Shown: positions 1 to 7,870 of the stretch, piece by piece
How the letters are laid out: each line of letters begins with the position of its first letter
How positions within the stretch are numbered: position 1 is the first letter of the stretch
NCBI RefSeq assembly: GCF_022549495.1
Contig: NZ_JAKZGD010000007.1
Span: 124,001 to 188,000, forward strand
Direction of reading: 5' to 3'
Origin: Acinetobacter sp. ANC 4805
Lineage (GTDB): Bacteria; Pseudomonadota; Gammaproteobacteria; Pseudomonadales; Moraxellaceae
DNA: 64,000 nt
Notes under the pieces: model-generated
What the model was told of the DNA's origin: nothing
Database searches by the model: none
Seen by the model: only the letters and a program-made list of their open reading frames with translations
Program-made: the position numbers and the translations under genes

Positions 1-492
1 AGTAACTTTCTAAAAGACATTGGGTTTAGTACTACCCAAATAGGGAGTTTATGGGCGACAGGTGTCATTGCAGAAATTGTAATGTTTGCCATAGCACAAA
101 AAGTTTTTTTTACACGTTTCTCTTGGCGAACTTTGGTTGCTGTTTGTTTGATACTCACGAGTTTACGTTGGTTCTTGGTCGGTATTTTAAATACACATCT
201 TCTAGGGCAGTTGTTTGCTCAATGTTTACATGCTTTTAGCTTTGGCTTGTTTCATTTAATCGCAATGAAAGTGATTTTCCAGAATTTTTCTGCGGAACAA
301 CAAGGTCGGGGGCAAGCGCTTTATAGTACGATGTGGGGCTTGGGTGTTGCATCTGGTAGTTTGTTAGCAGGGCATTATTGGCAAGATTTGTCTGGCGCAA
401 CAATTTTTTTATGTGCAAGTGTGGTTGTTCTTTTAGGCTTAGTTTTAGTGGTGTGGCTGCCGAATCAAGTAGAAACGGCAGTTAGAAACTAG
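1..492 (+). CDS. MFS transporter, C-terminal part (5' end outside window)
   Basis: The frame is open from base 1, so the gene begins upstream of the window. About 163 residues are visible and contain four or five hydrophobic segments. A conserved charged loop around residues 98-104 (AEQQGRGQAL) precedes the last two helices, as in the second half of major facilitator carriers. The pattern of one short loop with QGRGQ followed by a WGLG...G..LAG helix resembles the MFS_1-like group that includes 3-phenylpropionate/sugar permeases of the HcaT type. The substrate cannot be deduced. It ends two bases from the convergent amidase gene, with no terminator between them. Confidence 0.75.
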   Translation, partial: SNFLKDIGFSTTQIGSLWATGVIAEIVMFAIAQKVFFTRFSWRTLVAVCLILTSLRWFLVGILNTHLLGQLFAQCLHAFSFGLFHLIAMKVIFQNFSAEQQGRGQALYSTMWGLGVASGSLLAGHYWQDLSGATIFLCASVVVLLGLVLVVWLPNQVETAVRN

Positions 493-493
493 A

Positions 494-1993
494 TTAGAGT
501 TGGATATTTTTATATTGTGGCATCCATGGCTGAGCTTGTTCTAATTGTGCAGCAAGTTGTAGCAATCGATCTTCACGTCCAAATGGTGCAATAAACTGAC
601 TGCCTAAAGGTAAGCCATTTTTATTCCAGTATAAAGGTACAGACATGGCAGGCAAGCCTGTGATATTTGCTAATTGCGTAAAAGGCACCCAACTTAAATT
701 TTCTTGTACCACTTTTTCAACCAATTTACCTTGTGTCAAATAGTGTGCTTTGCCGACTTTTAATAATCCTTTTAAGATTGGTTTTTGCCAAATAGGTGTG
801 GCAATTTCACCATTTTGGGGGGCAACGGAAGCTGTGGTTGGTGTTAAATACAGATCATATTTTTCAAAGAAAATGTTCATTTGGGTATTATAAAGTCCCC
901 AATTATTGAGTGTATGAATATATTCTGTTGCTGTTGTTTTAGCGCCAAAAGCAGCCAATGCGACTGAATCAAGTTCAAAATCACGATCTGTTGCACCTGA
1001 CATTTGTTTGATTTGGGTCCGCATATACGAGAACTGACTAAACCAAGTTGTCACGAAATCTTTTGCCAATGCCAAACCGTTTATTTGTGGTTGGTCTTCA
1101 ATCACAATATGTCCCAAGGACTCCAACAATTTAGCGGTTTGTTGAACAGCTTGAATGGCATCTTTTGAAACTTTTGTGCCAATTGGGGATTGGGTGTTAA
1201 ATGCGATTCTTAGTTTTTTAGGGGCGTGTTGAATCACATCCAGATAATCTTGCTGAGGTGCTTCTATTCTAAAAAGCGAAGTTTGTTCAGGGCCTTGGAC
1301 AGCATCAAGCATGGCAGCACTATCGCGAACTGTTTTAGATAGGACATGTTGCATTGCAGCGCCATGCATTGCTTCACTATATTGTGGACCCCATGGCGTA
1401 CGCCCTCGACTTGGCTTTAATCCAAATAAACCGCAATATGAAGCGGGGATGCGAATAGATCCACCACCATCACTTGCGCCTGCAATTGGCACTAAACCGC
1501 CTGCAACAGCCGAGCCTGAACCACCCGAAGAACCTCCACTATTGTGCTTTAAATTCCAAGGGTTATGACATGAGCCCCAAGCATCGGGTTCGGTAATTCC
1601 TTTTATCCCAAATTCAGGGACATTGGTACGACCAAAAGTGATGATCCCTGTTTTTTCCCAACGATTAACAATTTCAGCATTAAAGTCAGGTATATAATTG
1701 ATTTTTTTTAGCGCATTGCTTCCATAAGAGGTGGGTACACCTTGATATTCTTGGAATAAGTCTTTTACTAGAAAAGGAACGCCAGCAAACAAACCAGATG
1801 ATTGTTGCTGTGTACGTTGTTTTGCTTGTTCATACATGGGAATAATGACGGCATTTAGTTTTGAATTGGTTTTGTCTGCTCGTTCTAATGCGACGTCTAA
1901 TAACTCTGATGCATGAACCTCTTTGTTTTTGACTAGTTGTGCTAAACCTAAACCATCATATTGAATATATTCAGAAAATTTCATTGCTTTCAT
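494..1993 (-). CDS. Amidase (amidase-signature family)
   Basis: This is a 499-residue serine hydrolase of the amidase-signature family, which hydrolyses carboxylic amides through a Ser-cisSer-Lys triad. All three triad regions can be read: Lys77 in GVPFLVKD, the cis-serine near Ser155 in the glycine/serine-rich loop, and the nucleophile near Ser179 in SDGGGSIRIP. Length is typical of the stand-alone enzymes. There is no adjacent gatB or gatC, so it is unlikely to be the GatA subunit of the tRNA amidotransferase. The substrate is unknown. The start could be Met1 or Met4. It is transcribed singly and convergent with the MFS gene. Confidence 0.85.
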   Translation of the reverse strand: MKAMKFSEYIQYDGLGLAQLVKNKEVHASELLDVALERADKTNSKLNAVIIPMYEQAKQRTQQQSSGLFAGVPFLVKDLFQEYQGVPTSYGSNALKKINYIPDFNAEIVNRWEKTGIITFGRTNVPEFGIKGITEPDAWGSCHNPWNLKHNSGGSSGGSGSAVAGGLVPIAGASDGGGSIRIPASYCGLFGLKPSRGRTPWGPQYSEAMHGAAMQHVLSKTVRDSAAMLDAVQGPEQTSLFRIEAPQQDYLDVIQHAPKKLRIAFNTQSPIGTKVSKDAIQAVQQTAKLLESLGHIVIEDQPQINGLALAKDFVTTWFSQFSYMRTQIKQMSGATDRDFELDSVALAAFGAKTTATEYIHTLNNWGLYNTQMNIFFEKYDLYLTPTTASVAPQNGEIATPIWQKPILKGLLKVGKAHYLTQGKLVEKVVQENLSWVPFTQLANITGLPAMSVPLYWNKNGLPLGSQFIAPFGREDRLLQLAAQLEQAQPWMPQYKNIQL

Positions 1994-2184
1994 CCTTGAA
2001 GCTCAATTGTTATAAAGTAAACATAAGTATCAGTTGAAAAACAGAATACCTGAAAAAATGAAGAACTATCAAATAAATGATATGCTAAAAATATTGTGTT
2101 TATATGGTTATGAAAGCATGTTTTTATTAAAAAATATGCTAAGTTAAAGCCTTGCACCGTTTAGATTACGATTTAATTAAATCT

Positions 2185-2661
2185 ATGAAAAATATTTATA
2201 TTATTGGATTATTATGCGCTTGCTCAACATGGACTATGGCAGACACGGTCGTAAATGAAAAAGCAGTAACAGCACAGCAAGTGGCTAAGGCTAATACGAT
2301 TAAGGTTGTGACTCGCCCTGAAGTCATGGGGTTGTGGGGGATGGAAATTGCTAATAATAAGAAGTGTGTTGAGTATTATAACTTTCGTGGAATGAATGAA
2401 GTTGTAATCAAGAGTGACCAAGAATGGTCTTATGGTCTATATGACTATCAGCCTTCAGAAGATCATAAAGAGCGTTTACCCGCATTGGTTTTACAAATTA
2501 AGTATGACAACAACAAGATAGACTGTTCAGGGCAAATTGTAGATCAAACGGGTGAGGTGTCTCAGTATTTTATTAAATGGGAAAATGATCATACTATTAA
2601 TTTCTGTGCCAATGAAAAAGGCGATAAATGTTTCGCAACATTACGCCGTGTTTTGCCTTAA
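2185..2661 (+). CDS. Small secreted protein of unknown function
   Basis: This is a 158-residue protein. I placed the start at the ATG giving MKNIYIIGLLCACSTWTMA, a typical signal peptide with predicted cleavage after TMA; an upstream TTG would add a non-signal extension. The mature part is hydrophilic and contains four cysteines, in KKCVEYY, KIDCSG, INFCAN and DKCFAT, which could form two disulfides in the periplasm. It does not match a family I recognise. The gene stands alone, ends in a strong terminator and is convergent with accC. Confidence 0.6.
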   Translation: MKNIYIIGLLCACSTWTMADTVVNEKAVTAQQVAKANTIKVVTRPEVMGLWGMEIANNKKCVEYYNFRGMNEVVIKSDQEWSYGLYDYQPSEDHKERLPALVLQIKYDNNKIDCSGQIVDQTGEVSQYFIKWENDHTINFCANEKGDKCFATLRRVLP

Positions 2662-2683
2662 ATTATTTAAAAATCTAAGATAT

Positions 2684-2720
2684 AAAAAAACCCTCTTATT
2701 AATCCATAAGAGGGTTTTTT
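2684..2720. terminator. Bidirectional rho-independent terminator
   Basis: The arms CCCTCTTAT (2691-2699) and ATAAGAGGG (2706-2714) are flanked by seven A on the left and six T on the right. The hairpin can therefore end transcripts of both the secreted-protein gene and the converging accC. Confidence 0.9.
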
Positions 2721-2722
2721 AT

Positions 2723-4087
2723 TTAAGCCTTTTCAGCTTGCGCTTCTAATTGTTTAAGCAAATGTTTTTCAAGATAATGAATATCCATTGCTTGTTTGCA
2801 GAAATTTTTATCTTGCAAAATAAGATCTTTATGCAAAGGAATATTGGTTTTGATTCCAGTCAGAATCATTTCATCCAAAGCTTGGCGCATACGAGCCAAA
2901 GATGTCTCACGATCTTTACCATGTGCAATCAGTTTTGCAATCATTGAATCATAATAAGGTGGAATACTATAACCTTGATAAATATGTGAATCTAAGCGAA
3001 TACCTGCACCACCTGGTGCATAGAAACTCTCAATTTTGCCTGGTGAAGGCAAAAAGGTGGTTGGATCTTCGGCATTAATACGACATTCAATCGCATGACC
3101 TTTGACTTCAACTTCATGCTGTTCGATATCTAGACCCAAACCCGCAGCAATCCGTAGTTGTTGTTCAATAATATCAATGCCTGTCACCATTTCGGTCACG
3201 GGATGTTCAACTTGAACACGAGTATTCATTTCAATAAAGAAGAATTCACCTTCTTCAAACAAAAACTCAAAAGTTCCTGCGCCACGATATTGCATGAGCT
3301 TACATGCATTGACACATGCTTCTAAAATATCAGCACGTGCTTGTTCTGGTAAGTTAGGTGCAGGTGCTTCTTCTAACACTTTTTGATGACGACGTTGTAA
3401 AGAACAATCACGGTCGTATAAATGAATCGCATGACCATTACCATCGCCAAGCACCTGTACTTCTACATGGCGGGGTTTCTGTAAGAAACGTTCCATATAA
3501 ACAGTATCATCTCCAAACCACATTTCAGCGTCACGTTGTGCAGCTTGAACAGATTCGAGTAGTGTGTCAACGCGTTCCACAATACGCATACCGCGACCAC
3601 CGCCACCAGATGCTGCTTTAACGATCAATGGAAAACCAATTTCCTTCGCTTCAGCAAGCGCATTATGAATCGTTACGGCGTGGTCACAACCAGGAACAGT
3701 TGGTACGCCTGCCTTTTTCATGGCAATAATGGCAGATACCTTATTTCCCATGAGGCGAATGTGTTCAGGGCGAGGACCAATGAAAATAAAACCTGAGCTT
3801 TCTACAATTTCGGCGAATTCAGCATTTTCAGACAAGAAGCCATAACCAGGATGGATTGCATCTGCACCTGTGATTTCTGCTGCAGTAATAATTGCAGGAA
3901 TATTTAAATAGCTTTCACTTGTGGTACCAGGCCCAATACAAACTGCTTCATCAACGAAGCGTAAGTGCATCAAGTCTTTGTCAGCATCAGAATAAATACC
4001 AACTGTTTTAATGCCTAGAGTTTTACAAGCCCGAGTAATTCGTAAAGCGATTTCACCGCGGTTTGCAATTAATACTTTTTGCAACAT
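2723..4087 (-). CDS. accC: Biotin carboxylase subunit of acetyl-CoA carboxylase
   Basis: AccC carboxylates the biotin on AccB using ATP and bicarbonate, the first step of fatty-acid synthesis in the cytoplasm. The sequence reads as the full family: N-terminal [14 protein letters not shown], the glycine-rich ATP-grasp loop [10 protein letters not shown], and the catalytic segment [15 protein letters not shown] chose the ATG four codons inside the longest frame because MLQKVL is the family N-terminus, giving 454 residues. It lies 17 bases after accB in the operon aroQ-accB-accC. Confidence 0.95.
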   Translation of the reverse strand: MLQKVLIANRGEIALRITRACKTLGIKTVGIYSDADKDLMHLRFVDEAVCIGPGTTSESYLNIPAIITAAEITGADAIHPGYGFLSENAEFAEIVESSGFIFIGPRPEHIRLMGNKVSAIIAMKKAGVPTVPGCDHAVTIHNALAEAKEIGFPLIVKAASGGGGRGMRIVERVDTLLESVQAAQRDAEMWFGDDTVYMERFLQKPRHVEVQVLGDGNGHAIHLYDRDCSLQRRHQKVLEEAPAPNLPEQARADILEACVNACKLMQYRGAGTFEFLFEEGEFFFIEMNTRVQVEHPVTEMVTGIDIIEQQLRIAAGLGLDIEQHEVEVKGHAIECRINAEDPTTFLPSPGKIESFYAPGGAGIRLDSHIYQGYSIPPYYDSMIAKLIAHGKDRETSLARMRQALDEMILTGIKTNIPLHKDLILQDKNFCKQAMDIHYLEKHLLKQLEAQAEKA

Positions 4088-4104
4088 TGGAATCCCCAAA
4101 CTGA

Positions 4105-4524
4105 TTAGGCGCGGTAGCGGAAAAGTGGTTGACCGAATTGGATCACTTCACCATTTTTCACTAAAATTTCTTCAATGACGCCGCTCTTGGTTGCTTCAAT
4201 TGGGTTCATGATTTTCATTGCTTCGATGATACCCAGTGTTTCACCCGCAGAAACGGTTTGACCAACATTTACAAATGGTGCTTCACCAGGACTTTGCGCT
4301 GAGTAGAAAACACCAACCATTGGAGATGTTTCTACAGCACCACGAGGTGTTTTTGCTGCTGGTGCAGCAGGAGCAGACGTTGTTGGGGCTGCAATAGGAG
4401 CTGTTGCATAAACTGGCGTAGGGCGAGTTAATGAGATGGATTGATCACCTTCCTTAACTTCAATCGCTTGTAAGTCAGATTCAATCATCAAATCGATGAG
4501 TTTCTTGATTTTACGGATATCCAT
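4105..4524 (-). CDS. accB: Biotin carboxyl carrier protein of acetyl-CoA carboxylase
   Basis: The protein has 139 residues. The N-terminal helix-rich region [13 protein letters not shown] is followed by an Ala/Pro/Thr-rich linker at about residues 35-62 and a C-terminal biotinyl domain. The biotin attachment motif EAMKIM is intact, with the acceptor at Lys104. It shuttles the carboxyl group between AccC and the AccAD transferase. Genes for AccA and AccD are not in this window, as is usual. It starts 26 bases after the aroQ stop. Confidence 0.95.
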   Translation of the reverse strand: MDIRKIKKLIDLMIESDLQAIEVKEGDQSISLTRPTPVYATAPIAAPTTSAPAAPAAKTPRGAVETSPMVGVFYSAQSPGEAPFVNVGQTVSAGETLGIIEAMKIMNPIEATKSGVIEEILVKNGEVIQFGQPLFRYRA

Positions 4525-4550
4525 GAGTGAGCATTCCTGAAATGTATAAA

Positions 4551-5000
4551 TTAATTAGAAGATTGAATTTTTTCGATTGCAAAATCGAGAGCAAAGGTAT
4601 AACCCTTTGCGCCTAAGCCACAGATCACGCCGATGGCTTTGTCGGATAAATATGAATGATGGCGGAATGCTTCACGAGCGTGAACATTCGACAAATGAAC
4701 TTCAATAAACGGAATAGCGACACCAAGAAGCGCGTCGCGTAAAGCAACAGAAGTATGGGTTAAAGCAGCAGGGTTGATGATGATAAATTTCACGCCCTCA
4801 GTTTGTGCTTGATGAATGCGATCAACAATCGCACCTTCCCAATTACTCTGAAAAGTATCTAATATGACTGACTCTTTTTGAGCTTGAGCGACGAGCTGTT
4901 GGTTAATATCATCTAAAGTGAGATAACCATATACTTCTGGTTCACGCTTTCCTAGCAAGTTTAAATTCGGTCCATGAATTACCAAAATGGTTGAGCTCAT
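4551..5000 (-). CDS. aroQ: Type II 3-dehydroquinate dehydratase
   Basis: The enzyme dehydrates 3-dehydroquinate to 3-dehydroshikimate in the shikimate pathway. It has 149 residues, normal for the dodecameric type II enzyme. Diagnostic segments are the N-terminal [17 protein letters not shown] with the catalytic tyrosine, [17 protein letters not shown], and [17 protein letters not shown]. The upstream extension of the open frame is not family-like, so the start is the ATG at 5000. It is the first gene of the aroQ-accB-accC unit, an arrangement common in gammaproteobacteria. Confidence 0.95.
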   Translation of the reverse strand: MSSTILVIHGPNLNLLGKREPEVYGYLTLDDINQQLVAQAQKESVILDTFQSNWEGAIVDRIHQAQTEGVKFIIINPAALTHTSVALRDALLGVAIPFIEVHLSNVHAREAFRHHSYLSDKAIGVICGLGAKGYTFALDFAIEKIQSSN

Positions 5001-5698
5001 TCGGCTTGCTCCAATTCTAAAACTGCAAATGTTTTTTGCAAGATACTTGCAAAGTTTGCTTATTATGGCACAAAATTCTGCATTTTTTCTTATGATTTCT
5101 TTTAATGAATGAAGAAATTTGCATACCAAGCATGCTGCATATAATGAAAACTTTGCAAGGAATTGGCAATGTTAAAATATGACAAATTTTCCGATAATTT
5201 ATTTTTTCACTATTCTAAACTGAATTGCCTTATTTCGTTCATGTAATTTGTGTAACTCTAAAGTCATCGACTAAAAATACTCAAATTTCTATAAAACGGA
5301 TGCTTGGTAACTTTTTACAGGGGGTCGATGAGTATTATTCATTTTTATCTATTTTATATCCGTTATTAAATATCTAAGTTATTATTTTTTAAGGTCTTCG
5401 CTTTTATTTCGTATGAATGAAGGATTGTTGGCTAGGATTTCTAATCTATCAAATACGGACAATATGAAGAAAAATCTCAATTTTTGTGGAACGAGCTAAA
5501 TCATAGTGAGCTTAGAATGATTGAAACATGTCTAATCCATTAAGTAAGCGATCGTATTGGCAAAAAATATGAATTGTGAAGTTTTGACTGGCAGCTAATG
5601 ACATGAAAATGTCCGAAAAAGATAAATTGTATTTGGGTAAGATAATAATCACTTAAGAGATGACTTTTTGATTTTTGTGATCTCTTATGGGTCTTTTC
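5001..5698. other. Gene-free region, possible ncRNA source
   Basis: No convincing coding frame is present; the longest ATG frames are under 30 codons (for example from 5413) and lack ribosome binding sites. The right end holds a hairpin with arms TAAGAGAT (5654-5661) and ATCTCTTA (5680-5687), directly followed by a plus-strand terminator. The left part must hold the aroQ promoter on the minus strand. What uses the plus-strand terminator is unknown. Confidence 0.5.
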
Positions 5699-5731
5699 AA
5701 AGCTGTCTTTTTATAAAGACAGCTTTTTTTT
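5699..5731 (+). terminator. Rho-independent terminator without an obvious upstream gene
   Basis: The arms AAAGCTGTCTTT and AAAGACAGCTTT surround the loop TTAT, and eight T in total end the element on the plus strand. On the minus strand only three T follow, so the signal is mainly plus-oriented, although the nearest gene ending here, nasS, is on the minus strand. It could still act weakly for nasS. Confidence 0.8.
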
Positions 5732-5733
5732 CT

Positions 5734-6756
5734 TCAAATTTTATTCTGTTGGGATGCAGCTAAATACGTTTCTAATAAAAGACAGCTTTGAGCTTCATTT
5801 GTATATTGTATTGAACTGATAGGGGAATTATTCCATTTTTGCATCTGTTGAAATAACCACTCAAAATCAGTGACTTTAGGTATTGCACTATTTTGTACAA
5901 AATTACGAATGATATTTTGAATGGTAAAGTATTTTTCAACATGAATGTTAGGTGAGCAATTAAATTGAATCACTTCAAATTCAACCAAAAGTTCCCACAC
6001 TGGTGCAAAATCTTCGAGCATACGAAGCTCTTGTTGCGCTTTTATAATAGCACTCGTTAATGCGATCAGGGTATTAGGGTGTTGTTGTGCCCATTCTTGG
6101 GTCACAGCCAATACTTTGTCGGCAACATTGGGGATAATGTCTTGGCTAGAACAGACAATTTGGCTTAAACCTTGAAGTTCAGCGTGGGTGTTCCATGGCT
6201 CACCGACACAAAATCCATCAATAAGATGATTGTTGAGTGCTTCGACCATATATGGAGGAGGTAAAGTTTTGACATGAATTGAATGTGCCAACTCAGAGTT
6301 GGCTAATGCTAACCATTCCCTTAAACAATAATGATGAATCGAATGTTTAAAGACGTGCCCTAAAGAAACATGGTTGTCTAGTTTGATATATTCAATTAAT
6401 TTCTTTGCTGATAGATCTACAGGGTCTTGTTGCTTTATATCTAATTGATAGCAGAGCTTTTGGCTTAAGCTAATAAAAGCACGATTTTCACTGAGAACTA
6501 AAGGTGTTTGTAGTTGAATGCCTATTTGATCAGCACCGATAGCGGCAGCAGGCAACATTGCGGATAAACAGTGTGCGGTATCTAAAAGACCGAAGGCAAG
6601 ACGATCACGTAAACTCGCCCATGATGCTTCTTTCGTTAATGTAACGTTTAAACCAGCTTCATCAAAAAAGCCACGTTGTTTTGCCCATAATAAGGCGATG
6701 CAATCAAGCAATGGGATGTAGCCTAGTTGCAATTCGGTTTTTTCTAAACTGCTCAT
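5734..6756 (-). CDS. nasS: NasS-type nitrate/nitrite sensor, partner of NasT
   Basis: A 340-residue protein of the NrtA/SsuA-like binding-protein fold (ELQLGYIPLLDCIALLWAKQRGFFDEAGL near the N-terminus, then FGLLDTAHCLSAMLPAA and DGFCVGEPWN). It has no signal peptide, which separates it from periplasmic transport receptors and fits the cytoplasmic sensor NasS. In known systems NasS holds NasT inactive until nitrate or nitrite binds. Its start codon directly follows the nasT stop, so the two are co-transcribed and probably translationally coupled. Position opposite the nasA-nirB genes supports the role. Confidence 0.85.
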   Translation of the reverse strand: MSSLEKTELQLGYIPLLDCIALLWAKQRGFFDEAGLNVTLTKEASWASLRDRLAFGLLDTAHCLSAMLPAAAIGADQIGIQLQTPLVLSENRAFISLSQKLCYQLDIKQQDPVDLSAKKLIEYIKLDNHVSLGHVFKHSIHHYCLREWLALANSELAHSIHVKTLPPPYMVEALNNHLIDGFCVGEPWNTHAELQGLSQIVCSSQDIIPNVADKVLAVTQEWAQQHPNTLIALTSAIIKAQQELRMLEDFAPVWELLVEFEVIQFNCSPNIHVEKYFTIQNIIRNFVQNSAIPKVTDFEWLFQQMQKWNNSPISSIQYTNEAQSCLLLETYLAASQQNKI

Positions 6757-7347
6757 CTATTCATCCTTTAATTGATTATTTAAAAGCTGTTGTGCATCCA
6801 ATAAACGGCGTGCCATTTCTCCAATGGTCATGCGATGACTCATGGCATTTTTTCGGAGTAATTGAAAAGCGGTATCTTCAGTTAATCCATGTAATTGCAT
6901 AAGCAAAACTTTGGCCTTTTCGACATCTTTTCTGTCAGCGAGTTTGGTTTTGGCATCTTTTAGATCGCCTTCTAACTTTTTATGTTTTTTATACTGTTCA
7001 ATAGAAATATCTAAAATCGTGTGTAAGCGAGTTGGGTCAATACCATCGACAATATATGCAGTGATCCCAGCGTCAATTGCCTGCTTAATAGTATCTCGGT
7101 CAGTATTTTTGGTAAAAAGAACGGTTGGTAGATCAAAGTTGCTGACACAACTTTCGATCACATCGCGATGAGGGTGATCCATATCAAGCAGAATCACATC
7201 TGCTTGAAGGTGTTCTAATTTAAAAATATTAAGATGATCGAGAGTGAAACAAGCTACTACATCAAAGTCATGTTCAATTAAACAGGTTTTTATGTATTCA
7301 GCCCGAGCCTGGTCGTCATCAATAAGTGCGATCTTGAGTTTCGGCAT
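6757..7347 (-). CDS. nasT: NasT-type ANTAR antiterminator
   Basis: This 196-residue protein has a receiver-like domain (IALIDDDQ near residue 7; VILLDMDHPH around 50) and a C-terminal ANTAR RNA-binding domain (KAKVLLMQLHGLTEDTAFQLLRKNAM... then MARRLL). ANTAR proteins bind paired hairpins in leader RNA and prevent termination. The start is the ATG giving MPKLKIALIDDD; the longer frame has an unrelated 27-residue extension. It is transcribed divergently from nasA, with a sigma-54-like promoter 66-80 bases upstream. The pair NasS-NasT is the expected nitrate-responsive switch. Confidence 0.88.
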   Translation of the reverse strand: MPKLKIALIDDDQARAEYIKTCLIEHDFDVVACFTLDHLNIFKLEHLQADVILLDMDHPHRDVIESCVSNFDLPTVLFTKNTDRDTIKQAIDAGITAYIVDGIDPTRLHTILDISIEQYKKHKKLEGDLKDAKTKLADRKDVEKAKVLLMQLHGLTEDTAFQLLRKNAMSHRMTIGEMARRLLDAQQLLNNQLKDE

Positions 7348-7412
7348 AGGTATAAAAGTCAAACTGTAGGTATATGCACATTTAGCATAACGTGCTGGGG
7401 GTATTTTTTGAA

Positions 7413-7427
7413 GCAAAATTAATGCCA
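7413..7427 (-). promoter_or_regulatory. Sigma-54 promoter candidate for nasT-nasS
   Basis: Read on the minus strand the sequence is TGGCATTAATTTTGC, with GG and GC ten bases apart as sigma-54 requires and TTTGCT at the -12 side. Transcription would start near 7402, giving a leader of about 55 bases before nasT. Confidence 0.55.
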
Positions 7428-7579
7428 TGAGTAATTTCTTATTCGGTGCAAACGCTCCATAGGCGTATTATTTATGCGCTTTATTGTATCGTTGCTTATT
7501 TGATAGCGAAATAAAAATTTAGATTAAGTTAATTAAATATTGTGTGTGTTCTATTTTGGTGCGTAAAAGGAGTTGTTTT

Positions 7580-7601
7580 GAAGCACACTGAATTGTGCTT
7601 T
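7580..7601. promoter_or_regulatory. NtrC-like palindrome upstream of nasA
   Basis: The arms AAGCACA (7581-7587) and TGTGCTT (7594-7600) form a dyad about 145 bases upstream of the nasA -12 element, a usual enhancer distance. NtrC sites are GCAC-N7-GTGC; here the spacing is N8, so the fit is imperfect. It could instead be an RNA hairpin. Confidence 0.35.
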
Positions 7602-7728
7602 AAAACAGGTCATACGTCTGTTCCGCCTATATATAGTGTGTGTATAGATGCTGTAATTATATGTTTTTTTGTTAAAAAATAATATAAAATAATAGCTAAG
7701 CTTATTTTTTTGATTTATTTTATTTATT

Positions 7729-7744
7729 TGGCACAGCATTTGCT
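7729..7744 (+). promoter_or_regulatory. Sigma-54 promoter of the nasA-nirB-nirD operon
   Basis: TGGCACAGCATTTGCT matches the -24/-12 consensus almost completely, with GG-N10-GC spacing exact. The start site would be near 7755, leaving a leader of about 110 bases before nasA, which contains the ANTAR-type motifs. Confidence 0.75.
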
Positions 7745-7783
7745 TGTTAGGTGTTAAGTCAAAGAAGACTTTGAAAATTGTAA

Positions 7784-7834
7784 GACGGCCAACGATGTCC
7801 GATCTGATCGGTTTGTTTACACAACGATTCGTGT
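7784..7834 (+). promoter_or_regulatory. Candidate ANTAR (NasT) target RNA in the nasA leader
   Basis: Two copies of AACGAT, at 7791-7796 and 7823-7828, sit in potential loops: the first flanked by GAC/GTC pairing, the second by ACAC/GTGT. The hexamer has A at position 1 and G at position 4, the rule known for ANTAR hexaloops, and two such loops are needed. Between them CCGAT-CTG-ATCGG (7799-7811) is followed by TTTGTTT, a short terminator-like hairpin. Stems are short, so this is a candidate only. Confidence 0.5.
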
Positions 7835-7870
7835 CAACAAAGCAGTATACGTTCAGTATAGGAGATGGCA

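Noticed and set aside
4998..5129. 43-residue N-terminal extension of aroQ
   Set aside because: The extension is not family-like; the conserved N-terminus begins at the ATG at 5000.
5413..5500. Short ATG frame of about 28 codons in the gene-free region
   Set aside because: No ribosome site, no conserved composition, and several equal frames nearby; not distinguishable from chance.
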